Shown: one piece after another, positions 1-6,904 of the stretch
Layout of the letters: each line of letters starts with the position of its first letter
Position numbering within the stretch: position 1 is the first letter of the stretch
Assembly (NCBI RefSeq): GCF_000772535.1
Contig: NZ_JSUM01000020.1
Location: 1-49,581 of the forward strand
Source of the DNA: Chelonobacter oris
Lineage (GTDB): Bacteria; Pseudomonadota; Gammaproteobacteria; Enterobacterales; Pasteurellaceae
DNA: 49,581 nt
Direction of reading: 5' to 3'
The notes under the pieces: model-generated
Told to the model about the DNA's origin: nothing
Seen by the model: the letters and a program-made list of their open reading frames with translations, nothing else
The model's database searches: none
Position numbers and translations under genes: made by a program

Positions 1-1016
1 AAACGGGTTGTTTTTGCTAAAAATGGTGTTAAACCACCACCTGAGCCGCTGTACTGTGATAGCAATATCTTTTGTTCAGCTGTAATATCATCAATGCTCA
101 TTTCACCATTAATCATCTTTTTGGCCAGATCAATGGCTTGATTATTCCGTTTTTGACGCGTTTTAGCGCCAATACCATTTTCATTGTAATTAAATAAATT
201 AGTATCAGTGACTTGTGGTCTGCTTTCAACGCCGCGACTTTCTTCGAGATCTTCAAGTTCAGTCGGATTTCCATCCAAATCTACAATAGAAATAATTTCA
301 ATATTCCAATCATCATCATTGACGGCATCGTCAAAAATGGCTATTTTATCATCATAGGGAATGTGATTTGTTCGTGACCGACTAGCCTTGTCGCTAGAGA
401 CAGAATCGAGAACAAGTTCATTCCCTTTGCTATGATACGCAACAAAAATAAACTCTCCATTCTCTCTTTCGGCTACTGAAACTGTATGTTCAACTTTTCT
501 ATTATCAAATACAGCAACGCCTTTGAAATAATGGAATGCAACAAACTTTTTCGTTGACTCTTTGTTTTTGTTGTTGCTTTCTCTACCTAAATATTCTCCA
601 TTTTTTAATGTATTGGGAACATGAGGGACTAATGCCGCGCGCTGTCTATTTTTCGCAGTTCCAAGCAATAATTCACCTTTGGAAACAGCATTAAACAACA
701 CATTCCCGATAACCGTTTTGATATACCTTCCTTGTAGATTTTGCTTAATATACCGTTCAACTGTAACCGATAAATTCTCATCATCATTTTGTTGATACTT
801 ATTTAAATCCGTATCAACGTTCTCAGGCAATATTTCATTTGTTAATTGAGGGCGCTTGTCCGCTTTTGCCGCCCCCTCAAACAGCCCTAATTGGCGGCGC
901 AAATCCTGCACCGCCTTGATTAATGGTAATTTTTTAAGTGGATTTTTCTCGATGTTACGTGCATCAACAGCAGATTTTAATTGATTAACCAGCTTCATCT
1001 TTTCTAATGCATTCAT
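1..1016 (-). CDS. Partial DarB-like polyvalent antirestriction/helicase-type protein, N-terminal 338 codons
   Basis: This reading frame is open from an ATG at 1016 to the window edge, so the C-terminus is missing. The start lies two bases past the stop of the upstream gene, and its Shine-Dalgarno GAGG is inside that gene's last codons, which implies translational coupling. Residues 1-50 are a charged helical segment ending in LRRQLGLFEG. The middle (about 100-200) has the pattern FVAFHYFKG followed by VAERENGEFIF, like the small domains found in phage 'polyvalent' proteins. Near the edge it reads AEQKILLSQYSGSGGGL. That motif is typical of the start of the helicase/methyltransferase module in DarB/DdrB-like proteins of phages and plasmids. 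Known relatives are packaged or transferred with DNA and protect it from restriction. Family assignment is from motif memory and moderately sure; function here is inference. The gene has no USS and is AT-richer than the chromosome to the right. Confidence 0.5.
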   Translation of the reverse strand, partial: MNALEKMKLVNQLKSAVDARNIEKNPLKKLPLIKAVQDLRRQLGLFEGAAKADKRPQLTNEILPENVDTDLNKYQQNDDENLSVTVERYIKQNLQGRYIKTVIGNVLFNAVSKGELLLGTAKNRQRAALVPHVPNTLKNGEYLGRESNNKNKESTKKFVAFHYFKGVAVFDNRKVEHTVSVAERENGEFIFVAYHSKGNELVLDSVSSDKASRSRTNHIPYDDKIAIFDDAVNDDDWNIEIISIVDLDGNPTELEDLEESRGVESRPQVTDTNLFNYNENGIGAKTRQKRNNQAIDLAKKMINGEMSIDDITAEQKILLSQYSGSGGGLTPFLAKTTR

Positions 1017-1018
1017 TA

Positions 1019-2776
1019 TTATTCATCCTCTTGCTGTGCATATTCATCGGTTTTCAGTGTGTAAGCTTCAACAGCTTTTGCGACCAAATCTTGATCGTAT
1101 TCATACACACGCGTTGCGATTTCTTCCATCTTGGCGTAGAAGTCATCGGCCAATACATCAATCTTGCCGTCGATTACATCTTGCAAGAATGCGCGGTCGT
1201 CTTCGACTTGCGGTTCGGTTACAGCCGGTTGCTCTGTCTGAACTTCATTCTCTTGTGCTTTATCATCGGTTTCATTGTCCCACACCTTTTTAAGCCAGTT
1301 ATCCAAAATATGTTCAGCTTCTTTCATATCTCCACCGTTTTCTAACAAATCACGTGCCTTTGCACCGGCAGAATATTTGTCTATATTTGAAGAGTTGGTG
1401 TAGCCATTCGCTTTATGCCACAAGGCCGCTCTTGGATATTTTTCTTCAAGCTCCTGAACTTTAAGTCGTGTATTCTCTTCATCGCCAAGAATAACGCCTG
1501 TTCCTTGCTCTATCGAACTTCTGCGATTTTCATACGCAATCTCATTTTGCAAATAAGCCTCTCTTAGCTCCTCAATGCCGGGAACGTTCATATCTCTTTT
1601 TTCCTGTTCAAGCCTTTTTTCTCGTTCTTTTTCAGCATTAATCATGTTATAAAAACGTTCTGAAGACTGCACGTCCAGCGCCATCCATTTGTTTTTTTCA
1701 CCTTCAATTTTCAACAAGAACGCAATCACCCGTACTTCTTCACCATTTATTTTTGTGCTTTTCCACTCAAAACTAAAATAGTCAAAGACACGGTCACCAT
1801 CAATAGCGCTGATAACTTTGTTTGCATTATCAATATGGACGTTATTCCCATTGATGGTGGTATAGACCGGCTTTTCTTCCTCTTCATCGTACGAATCTTC
1901 ATCCTTGATTTCGTTGCCGTCTTTATCGAATAAGAATAGATTCAACACCCATTTGCCACTATAAGCCGAATCAAGAACAACATCATTTTCAGCATTAAGT
2001 TTATCTAATGCTTCGCCGTCTTCTGCAAAATCGTCTTGCGCACTAACGGAATCAAGTGTAATATTCTCCTTAAGCGGTTTATCCGCTTGAAGTGCGCGAT
2101 TATCGAACGCCCCGGATTTGTGAACCGGCAAGCCCTCGTAATCGCGCATTTCTATTGCACCGTCCATAATACCCTCTTGCGTAACATCAGATTCAGAGGT
2201 ATTATTAGCCTCAATACGGTTGCTATCTGAATGTTGACCCCCGGATTTGTTTTCGGTGTTACTCTCATGTTCAGGTATCAGCCGCATTACACTATCCATA
2301 ACCCCCCCTTCATCTTTAATGTACATATCGTAGAACAGGTTGCCGTTCGAATCTTCTTCTATAGTTAATCGAGCTTTGAACTTATTTCCGCCAATCTCAA
2401 CCCCTTTTTCCAAATAGTGATACGCAGAGACGCGGGGCTTCTTATCTACTTTATGATTGTCAGTTGTGCCCGTTTTGGCTGCATTTTTTATAATTTCCTC
2501 GATTTGAGCCAGCGCTTTCAGCTTATTAGCATCAGCAGAAAACGCCATTACCTTCTTCACTCCGCGCTTACGGATTTCTACATCTGCATTTAACGCTTGA
2601 CAAAATACTGTTCTGCCGCGCATTGATTCCAAATGTGCCTTGACGGCCTGACGAAGCGCCTTTTTCCCCTCTTCGGTATCAGTATCAAAATCGCCAAGCT
2701 CTTTGCCGGTTACTACAACGGGCTCAATGGTTGCTGTTTGACCGTCATTGCCTGCTGCCACGGCTTCAGACGGCAT
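1019..2776 (-). CDS. Phage/mobile-element polyvalent protein with LPD3-like domain
   Basis: This is a 585-residue soluble, acidic protein of a mobile element. Residues 20-160 (VVVTGKELGDF, then MRGRTVFCQALNADVEIRKR, KVMAFSADANKLKAL, VSAYHYLEKG and GNLFYDMYI) resemble the large-polyvalent-protein domain LPD3, common in phage and conjugative-element proteins. The centre is rich in Asp, Glu and Asn and low in complexity. Residues 385-400 are a charged helix (EKEREKRLEQEKR). The last 55 residues (FLQDVIDGKIDVLADDFYAK) resemble a conserved C-terminal helix bundle seen in related phage proteins. The ATG at 2776 is the first three bases of a Neisseria uptake sequence and has no well-placed ribosome site. 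The true N-terminus may therefore be in the frame of the overlapping upstream ORF (see findings). Biochemical function is unknown. Confidence 0.6.
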   Translation of the reverse strand: MPSEAVAAGNDGQTATIEPVVVTGKELGDFDTDTEEGKKALRQAVKAHLESMRGRTVFCQALNADVEIRKRGVKKVMAFSADANKLKALAQIEEIIKNAAKTGTTDNHKVDKKPRVSAYHYLEKGVEIGGNKFKARLTIEEDSNGNLFYDMYIKDEGGVMDSVMRLIPEHESNTENKSGGQHSDSNRIEANNTSESDVTQEGIMDGAIEMRDYEGLPVHKSGAFDNRALQADKPLKENITLDSVSAQDDFAEDGEALDKLNAENDVVLDSAYSGKWVLNLFLFDKDGNEIKDEDSYDEEEEKPVYTTINGNNVHIDNANKVISAIDGDRVFDYFSFEWKSTKINGEEVRVIAFLLKIEGEKNKWMALDVQSSERFYNMINAEKEREKRLEQEKRDMNVPGIEELREAYLQNEIAYENRRSSIEQGTGVILGDEENTRLKVQELEEKYPRAALWHKANGYTNSSNIDKYSAGAKARDLLENGGDMKEAEHILDNWLKKVWDNETDDKAQENEVQTEQPAVTEPQVEDDRAFLQDVIDGKIDVLADDFYAKMEEIATRVYEYDQDLVAKAVEAYTLKTDEYAQQEDE

Positions 2777-3081
2777 TTCTGATCAGCAGGCGCCTCACTT
2801 GATTCTGATTGCTCGTCCAGCCATTCATTGCCCCATGCCAGCGCTTCATCAAGCGAGTTGGTTTTCTTGGGCTGAACAAATCCGCCGTTTGGCAGTTTAA
2901 ACACGACCTCATAATCATAAGGGTTGCGTTTATACTCTGTGACATCTGAATTTTTATAAGCCCCGGAAATAACGACCTCTTTGTCGCCAACACTTTTTTT
3001 GGCCAAAAAGGTTCCCATGGCAGCATCATCATAATTCACAAAATAGCCCATACTTTCGGCTAAAATTTTTCTCACTTTCAA
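2713..3081 (-). CDS. Short mobile-element ORF, possibly the broken N-terminus of the next gene
   Basis: This 122-residue ORF starts at an ATG at 3081 just downstream of a minus-strand terminator. It overlaps the following gene by 64 bases in another frame. Residues 1-95 look like a folded domain (MGYFVNYDDAAMGTFLAKKS, then DYEVVFKLPNGGF and DEALAWGNEWLDEQ). The last 20 residues (CRLKPWQQ onward) are what one gets by reading a Neisseria DUS in an alternative frame, and look like out-of-frame tail. One extra A in the AAA run at 2777-2779 would join residues 1-102 to the downstream 585 codons as a 687-residue protein. Either this is a real small gene, or it is the N-terminal part of a frameshifted polyvalent gene. 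I do not recognise the domain. Confidence 0.45.
   Translation of the reverse strand: MKVRKILAESMGYFVNYDDAAMGTFLAKKSVGDKEVVISGAYKNSDVTEYKRNPYDYEVVFKLPNGGFVQPKKTNSLDEALAWGNEWLDEQSESSEAPADQKCRLKPWQQAMTVKQQPLSPL
2765..2776 (-). repeat. Perfect 12-mer Neisseria DNA uptake sequence (DUS)
   Basis: The minus strand reads ATGCCGTCTGAA, the extended 12-base DUS of Neisseria species. I saw no other exact copy of it, or of its 10-base core GCCGTCTGAA, in the window. It supplies the start codon and first four codons (MPSE) of the downstream ORF and part of the tail of the upstream ORF. The rest of the window carries the unrelated Pasteurellaceae USS. Confidence 0.85.
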
Positions 3082-3101
3082 TTTTCATTTTTTAATGGCA
3101 C

Positions 3102-3129
3102 AAAAAAGGGCTTGATTCGCTTAAAGCCC
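3102..3129 (-). terminator. Rho-independent terminator, minus strand, upstream of the mobile-element ORFs
   Basis: Read on the minus strand, GGGCTT pairs with AAGCCC around a ten-base loop and is followed by six T. It would stop transcripts entering from the right, separating the mobile-element genes from chromosomal transcription. Confidence 0.6.
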
Positions 3130-3309
3130 CATTTTACGCCACTCCATTACCAATTTATTCCCGCTTATTTCAACCAATTCCCTAGTTTTCTTTTTTCTCA
3201 TGTTAAATGGTTGGATACACTCGTTTCATTATTTTCCCTCGTTAGTGGCGTTATTTTGCCACCTATTGAGGACTCTGGAATTAGTCTACCACTACATATA
3301 GAAGAATAA
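3130..3309. other. Junction DNA with no convincing gene
   Basis: About 180 bases between the mobile-element genes and recognisable chromosomal remnants. The minus strand has one 26-codon ORF (3121-3201, beginning MRKKKTRELVEI and ending inside the terminator loop) and an eight-codon ORF before it; neither has a ribosome site. The minus strand beginning TGTAGTGGTAGACTAATTCC near 3297 looks like it could be an insertion-sequence end. I cannot name a family and see no matching second end. Confidence 0.25.
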
Positions 3310-3340
3310 CCAAGTGCGGTCGGGGGCAGACCGCACTTGG
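3310..3340. repeat. Inverted USS pair forming a hairpin
   Basis: CCAAGTGCGGTC and GACCGCACTTGG form a perfect 12-bp stem with a seven-base loop. Both arms contain a full USS. There is no T-run on either side, so termination would be weak; it is still the usual form of paired USS at gene ends in this family. It marks where chromosome-like sequence begins. Confidence 0.75.
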
Positions 3341-3357
3341 GGGAGATAGAATCAGGC

Positions 3358-3486
3358 TTACGGTTTATCTTTATTGAGAAATTTTATGGCTAAATCTGGA
3401 AAATCGGTAAAGACGCCACTTGCGCCGGATTGATTCAATAGGGCGTCAGAAACATTTAGGGAAATACCGAAATTCAGGATAACTTT
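3358..3486 (-). pseudogene. glpQ: glpQ C-terminal remnant (glycerophosphodiester phosphodiesterase / protein D family)
   Basis: Forty-two codons are open to a stop at 3358-3360 and preceded by an in-frame TAG at 3487-3489. The peptide contains NVSDALLNQSGASGVFTDFP and ends DLAIKFLNKDKP. This closely resembles the C-terminus of GlpQ, where a FTDFPD motif sits about ten residues from the end. All catalytic parts (the N-terminal HRG and metal-binding residues) are absent, and the 90 bases toward the next gene hold no further GlpQ sequence that I can find. It is therefore a decayed 3-prime end left by a deletion or insertion, not a functional gene. Confidence 0.75.
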
Positions 3487-3581
3487 CTAATATCATTCGA
3501 TAAATTATGGGGTATTTTGGTATTGTTCGTATAGATGACGAAGCTTATGTAAAACCTGAGGATTAATAATAAAGGGGCAGT

Positions 3582-4039
3582 CTATTTGTTAAACCACTTA
3601 TCGCCGTAGAAAAACAGTAACATTCCGAAAAATACAATGAGTAATCCGACAAATTTCCAGATAGTGGCCGGGCGGATCGGCATATAAATTAAACCGTAGT
3701 GATCGATTAGCATTGCCATAATCAGCTGTCCGACAATGATAAAGAACAGCATATTGCTGACCCCGACTTTGGGAGCAAGCATGATGGTGGTAAAAACAAC
3801 CAGTGCGCCTAATGTGCCGCCCGTCCATTTCCACCATTGTTGTTGCGGCAGATTTAGCCAAATTTCACTGATATTGGCTTTTGCGAGCGTAATTGCCAGT
3901 AAAACTAACGTGCCGGTAAAAAAAGAGATCAGGGCAGCGGCGACAGGCTGATCGCCGACCGCTTTACTGAGTTGGCTATTGATAGCGGCTTGACTGGCAA
4001 GAGCAATTCCGGCCGCAAAGGCAATCAGATAGAACAGCA

Positions 4040-4040
<1 letters not shown>
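3582..4040 (-). CDS. YdcZ/DUF606-type DMT-superfamily membrane protein
   Basis: A 152-residue hydrophobic protein of about five transmembrane helices, the size of single-domain DUF606 (YdcZ-like) members of the drug/metabolite transporter superfamily. It starts with a membrane helix containing AAGIALASQAAINSQL, the usual first helix of the family, and the last helix ends FFYGDKWFNK. The substrate is unknown. Its ATG overlaps the stop codon of glnB by one base (TAATG), so it is probably translationally coupled to glnB and the last gene of the long ccm-mog-glnB run. PII proteins often sit beside transporters they control, but nothing here shows such contact. Family identification is fairly firm; substrate is open. 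Confidence 0.75.
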
Positions 4041-4387
<347 letters not shown>

Positions 4388-4972
4388 TTATTTTTCTTGG
4401 CGTGCTGATTTGGGGCGAAAACTTTTAATCACTTCAGGCACTGTATCAATATAAATGCCATCGATCAACTGTAAGCAATAAGGAACGGCACTGAAAATAC
4501 CGTTGACTAATACGTTGCCGTTCTGATCTTTTACGCCTTCCAATGTTTCTTTGATGGCTTTAGGCTGGCCGGGCAGATTTAAAATCAGGGATTGTTTGCG
4601 AATCGCGCCGATTTGACGCGATAAGATCGCGGTGGGAACAAAATTCAGGCTGATTTGTCGCATTTGTTCACCAAAACCCGGCATTTCCCGATCGGCGATC
4701 GCTAAGGTCGCATCCGGGGTAACATCGCGTTTTGCCGGGCCGGTTCCCCCTGTTGTCAGTACCAAATGGCAGTGGTGTTGATCAATCAACTCGATTAATG
4801 TTTGCTCAATAACGGATTGTTCATCGGCAATGAGACGAGTTTCACTCAAAAAGGGGTCACTTAAGGCGGCTTCGAGCCAAGCGAGTAATTCCGGTATCCC
4901 CAGATCCTGATAAATGCCTTGTGAAGCACGGTCGGACACGGATACCAGACCGATTTTTAACTGTTTTTCCAT
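4388..4972 (-). CDS. mog: Molybdopterin adenylyltransferase
   Basis: A 194-residue cytoplasmic enzyme that adenylylates molybdopterin before MoeA inserts molybdate, a late step of molybdenum cofactor synthesis. The start IGLVSVSDRASQGIYQD and the substrate loop TTGGTGPAKRDVTPDATL are characteristic. ADREMPGFGEQMRQISL and LNLPGQPKAI follow as in E. coli Mog, and the length matches. It lies eight bases after ccmI and nine before glnB in the same direction, so it is probably cotranscribed with the cytochrome maturation genes. The context makes sense because the neighbouring torZ product is a molybdoenzyme and its partner torY needs covalent heme. Confidence 0.93.
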   Translation of the reverse strand: MEKQLKIGLVSVSDRASQGIYQDLGIPELLAWLEAALSDPFLSETRLIADEQSVIEQTLIELIDQHHCHLVLTTGGTGPAKRDVTPDATLAIADREMPGFGEQMRQISLNFVPTAILSRQIGAIRKQSLILNLPGQPKAIKETLEGVKDQNGNVLVNGIFSAVPYCLQLIDGIYIDTVPEVIKSFRPKSARQEK

Positions 4973-4980
4973 AGCGTTCT

Positions 4981-5883
4981 CTATTCTTTTTCGGTTGAGG
5001 ATTCTTGCTGTTGCTTTAATTCTTCAATCGCATGCGCCATGCTGCGTTCAATGAGAGGGATTCGTTCGTCATCAGGTGCAAGCTGGCGCAGCATCATTTC
5101 CCATGACATTAACGCCATTTTGTAGTCTTCTTTTTCAAAGGCGCTGAACGCCAGCAGGCTCAATGCGTGGACATTGTTATGATCCTGTTTGATTACGTCG
5201 CGTAATAACAGTTCACCGCGTAATTTATCGTTTTCATCTTGTGAGAACATTAATACGCGCGCATGGCTTAGTTTGTATTCGTTATTGTCCGGCTGAAGTG
5301 CGGCGGCTCGTTTATAGCTGTCCAGTGCAAGCTGCCCGTTGCCGGCGGCCATGGCGATTTGCCCTAACAACCACCAGTTATCATCACGTTGCGGATTTTT
5401 TTGCAGATCAGTGCGTAATGCAATAATAAATCGTTGCAGTTCGTCGGTAGTGAGCGGCTGCTCTTTTTCTTCTGCCAGACGCTGTTGTAAGTGCGGTAGT
5501 TCGCTGTGTGCCTGTGCCAGCATGTTTTCGGAGTGCCATGAACCAACGGCAAAATACGCCAAGAGGGCGATGGACGCAAGCGCCAGTGCCGCTGAGGCAA
5601 ACCAGATTTTACCGTTTTTTAGCGCATGGTCGCTAACCGCACTTTGTTGTTGAGGAATATCGTTCAGCAGGCGCTGTTGTAATTCGTTTTCACTTTGTTG
5701 CGGATCGTCCAGTAGTCCCTGTTCGTTGTCTTTTTGCAGCTCTTGCAGCCGATCATAATAGAACGCCTTATTCAGATCCTGTTGCTGAACCGCACTTTGA
5801 TTATGTTGACGGTTGAGCAATAACGGAAAAAATGCCACGGCTGCCGCGATGAACGTCAGCAGCAAAAAACTAAGCCACAGCAT
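4981..5883 (-). CDS. ccmI: Cytochrome c maturation protein CcmI (apocytochrome chaperone)
   Basis: 300 residues. The N-terminus has a membrane helix (LWLSFLLLTFIAAAVAFFPL), then a cytoplasmic loop, a second helix near 90-112 (WFASAALALASIALLAYFAV) and a periplasmic TPR domain from about 150 (NWWLLGQIAMAAGNGQLALD is a clear TPR unit). This is the CcmI/NrfG layout: the first half links to CcmF and the TPR part holds the C-terminus of apocytochrome c and presents it for heme ligation. Its ATG overlaps the ccmH stop by one base. Two USS lie in the coding region (about 5489 and 5636), in the loop and linker parts where sequence is not conserved. Confidence 0.9.
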   Translation of the reverse strand: MLWLSFLLLTFIAAAVAFFPLLLNRQHNQSAVQQQDLNKAFYYDRLQELQKDNEQGLLDDPQQSENELQQRLLNDIPQQQSAVSDHALKNGKIWFASAALALASIALLAYFAVGSWHSENMLAQAHSELPHLQQRLAEEKEQPLTTDELQRFIIALRTDLQKNPQRDDNWWLLGQIAMAAGNGQLALDSYKRAAALQPDNNEYKLSHARVLMFSQDENDKLRGELLLRDVIKQDHNNVHALSLLAFSAFEKEDYKMALMSWEMMLRQLAPDDERIPLIERSMAHAIEELKQQQESSTEKE

Positions 5884-6350
5884 TATTTTTTCTCCTTGTG
5901 GTCGGTGTGCAAAATAGCCTGTAAGCGTTGCTGATCGATTTCCGTCTCAGCGGTGTTATGCGGTAGTGTGCTTGCTTGCGGTTTGCGGCGAAACAGGATA
6001 ACAACACCCAACAGCAGCAAGATCGCCGGAATCAACCATAACAGTATCGTGGACAGGGTCAGCGGCGGATCATAGGTGACGAAATTGCCGTAACGCTGCA
6101 CCATATAATCCACGATTTCCTGTTTATGTTTACCCTCTTGCAGCAATTGGTACACTTTGGCGCGCATATCGTTGGAAATGGTAGCGTTGGAATCGGCAAT
6201 ATTGTTATTCTGACATTGCGGGCAGCGCAATTGCTGGGTCAGTTGCTGATAAGTTTGCTCTTGCTGTATGGAAGAGAACTCATAGGTTTCAATTGCCGCA
6301 AAGGCGGATAGGCTGAAGAATAACAGACAGACTATTTTTAGGCTTTGCAT
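5883..6350 (-). CDS. ccmH: Cytochrome c maturation thiol-disulfide protein CcmH
   Basis: 155 residues with a signal/anchor (about 1-19), a short periplasmic domain and one transmembrane helix (about 103-123, LLWLIPAILLLLGVVILFRR). The active site is LRCPQCQ with Cys43 and Cys46, followed by NNNIADSNATIS and VDYMVQRYGNFVTYDPPL, which are diagnostic. It reduces the CXXCH cysteines of apocytochromes, or forms a mixed disulfide with them, and works with CcmF and CcmI. The length matches short CcmH proteins where CcmI is separate, as here. It overlaps ccmG by 13 bases and ccmI by one, so translation is tightly coupled. Confidence 0.93.
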   Translation of the reverse strand: MQSLKIVCLLFFSLSAFAAIETYEFSSIQQEQTYQQLTQQLRCPQCQNNNIADSNATISNDMRAKVYQLLQEGKHKQEIVDYMVQRYGNFVTYDPPLTLSTILLWLIPAILLLLGVVILFRRKPQASTLPHNTAETEIDQQRLQAILHTDHKEKK

Positions 6351-6904
6351 GTGGCATCCTCTGCAATAATTTTATCAAATAACGGCTTAAACCGCACTTG
6401 CCATACCGATTCGTTCATATCGCCGGCATAGCGATAGCGGATAACGCCGTTGCAATCGATTAAAAAGGTTTCCGGCGCACCGTATACGCCTAAATCCAGT
6501 CCGAGCATACCTTTTGTATCCAGAATATTGTATTGGTAAGGATTACCCAGATTTTTCAGCCACTGCACCGCTTTATTTTGATCATCTTTATAGTTGATGC
6601 CGATGATGGTAATGCCCCGTTTGGCGAGTTGATTCAGGTATTGATGTTCGGCATAACAGGTCGGACACCAGGTTGCCCACACATTCAGTAACAGCGGTTT
6701 CCCTTGTTGAAACAACTCGTTGCCGAAAGCCGGTTCATTCGGGTGCAAAGCGGGCAAGTCAAAGTGCGGTACCGCTTTGCCGACTAACGCCGACTCCAAT
6801 GCTTTCGGATCGTCTCCGGCGGAGTTTCTTGCCAATTGCCAAGCGAAAACGACAACCAGCGCCAAAAAAGCCAATAGCGGCAGAAACAGTTTTTTATTCT
6901 TCAT
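6338..6904 (-). CDS. ccmG: Periplasmic thioredoxin-like protein CcmG/DsbE
   Basis: 188 residues: an N-terminal membrane anchor (residues 5-25) and a thioredoxin fold with WATWCPTC (Cys80, Cys83). The family motif FLIDCNGVIRYRYAGDMNES lies near the C-terminus. It is reduced by DsbD/CcdA and passes electrons to CcmH or directly to apocytochrome cysteines. A preceding GVYGAPETF holds the cis-proline region. The gene begins immediately after the ccmF stop with no spacer and its 3-prime end overlaps ccmH by 13 bases. A USS near 6763 falls in the variable N-terminal part. Confidence 0.93.
   Translation of the reverse strand: MKNKKLFLPLLAFLALVVVFAWQLARNSAGDDPKALESALVGKAVPHFDLPALHPNEPAFGNELFQQGKPLLLNVWATWCPTCYAEHQYLNQLAKRGITIIGINYKDDQNKAVQWLKNLGNPYQYNILDTKGMLGLDLGVYGAPETFLIDCNGVIRYRYAGDMNESVWQVRFKPLFDKIIAEDATCKA

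Noticed and set aside
1-3309. Lack of USS as proof of recent acquisition
   Set aside because: Other ordinary stretches (for example 11.4-14.6 kb) also lack the USS for about 3 kb, so absence alone proves nothing; the DUS and domain content carry the argument.
3508-3567. Plus-strand 19-codon ORF beginning MGYFGIVRIDDEAYVKPE
   Set aside because: Looks protein-like, but it is preceded at once by a stop and lacks a ribosome site. I could not assign it to any family; it may be a remnant.
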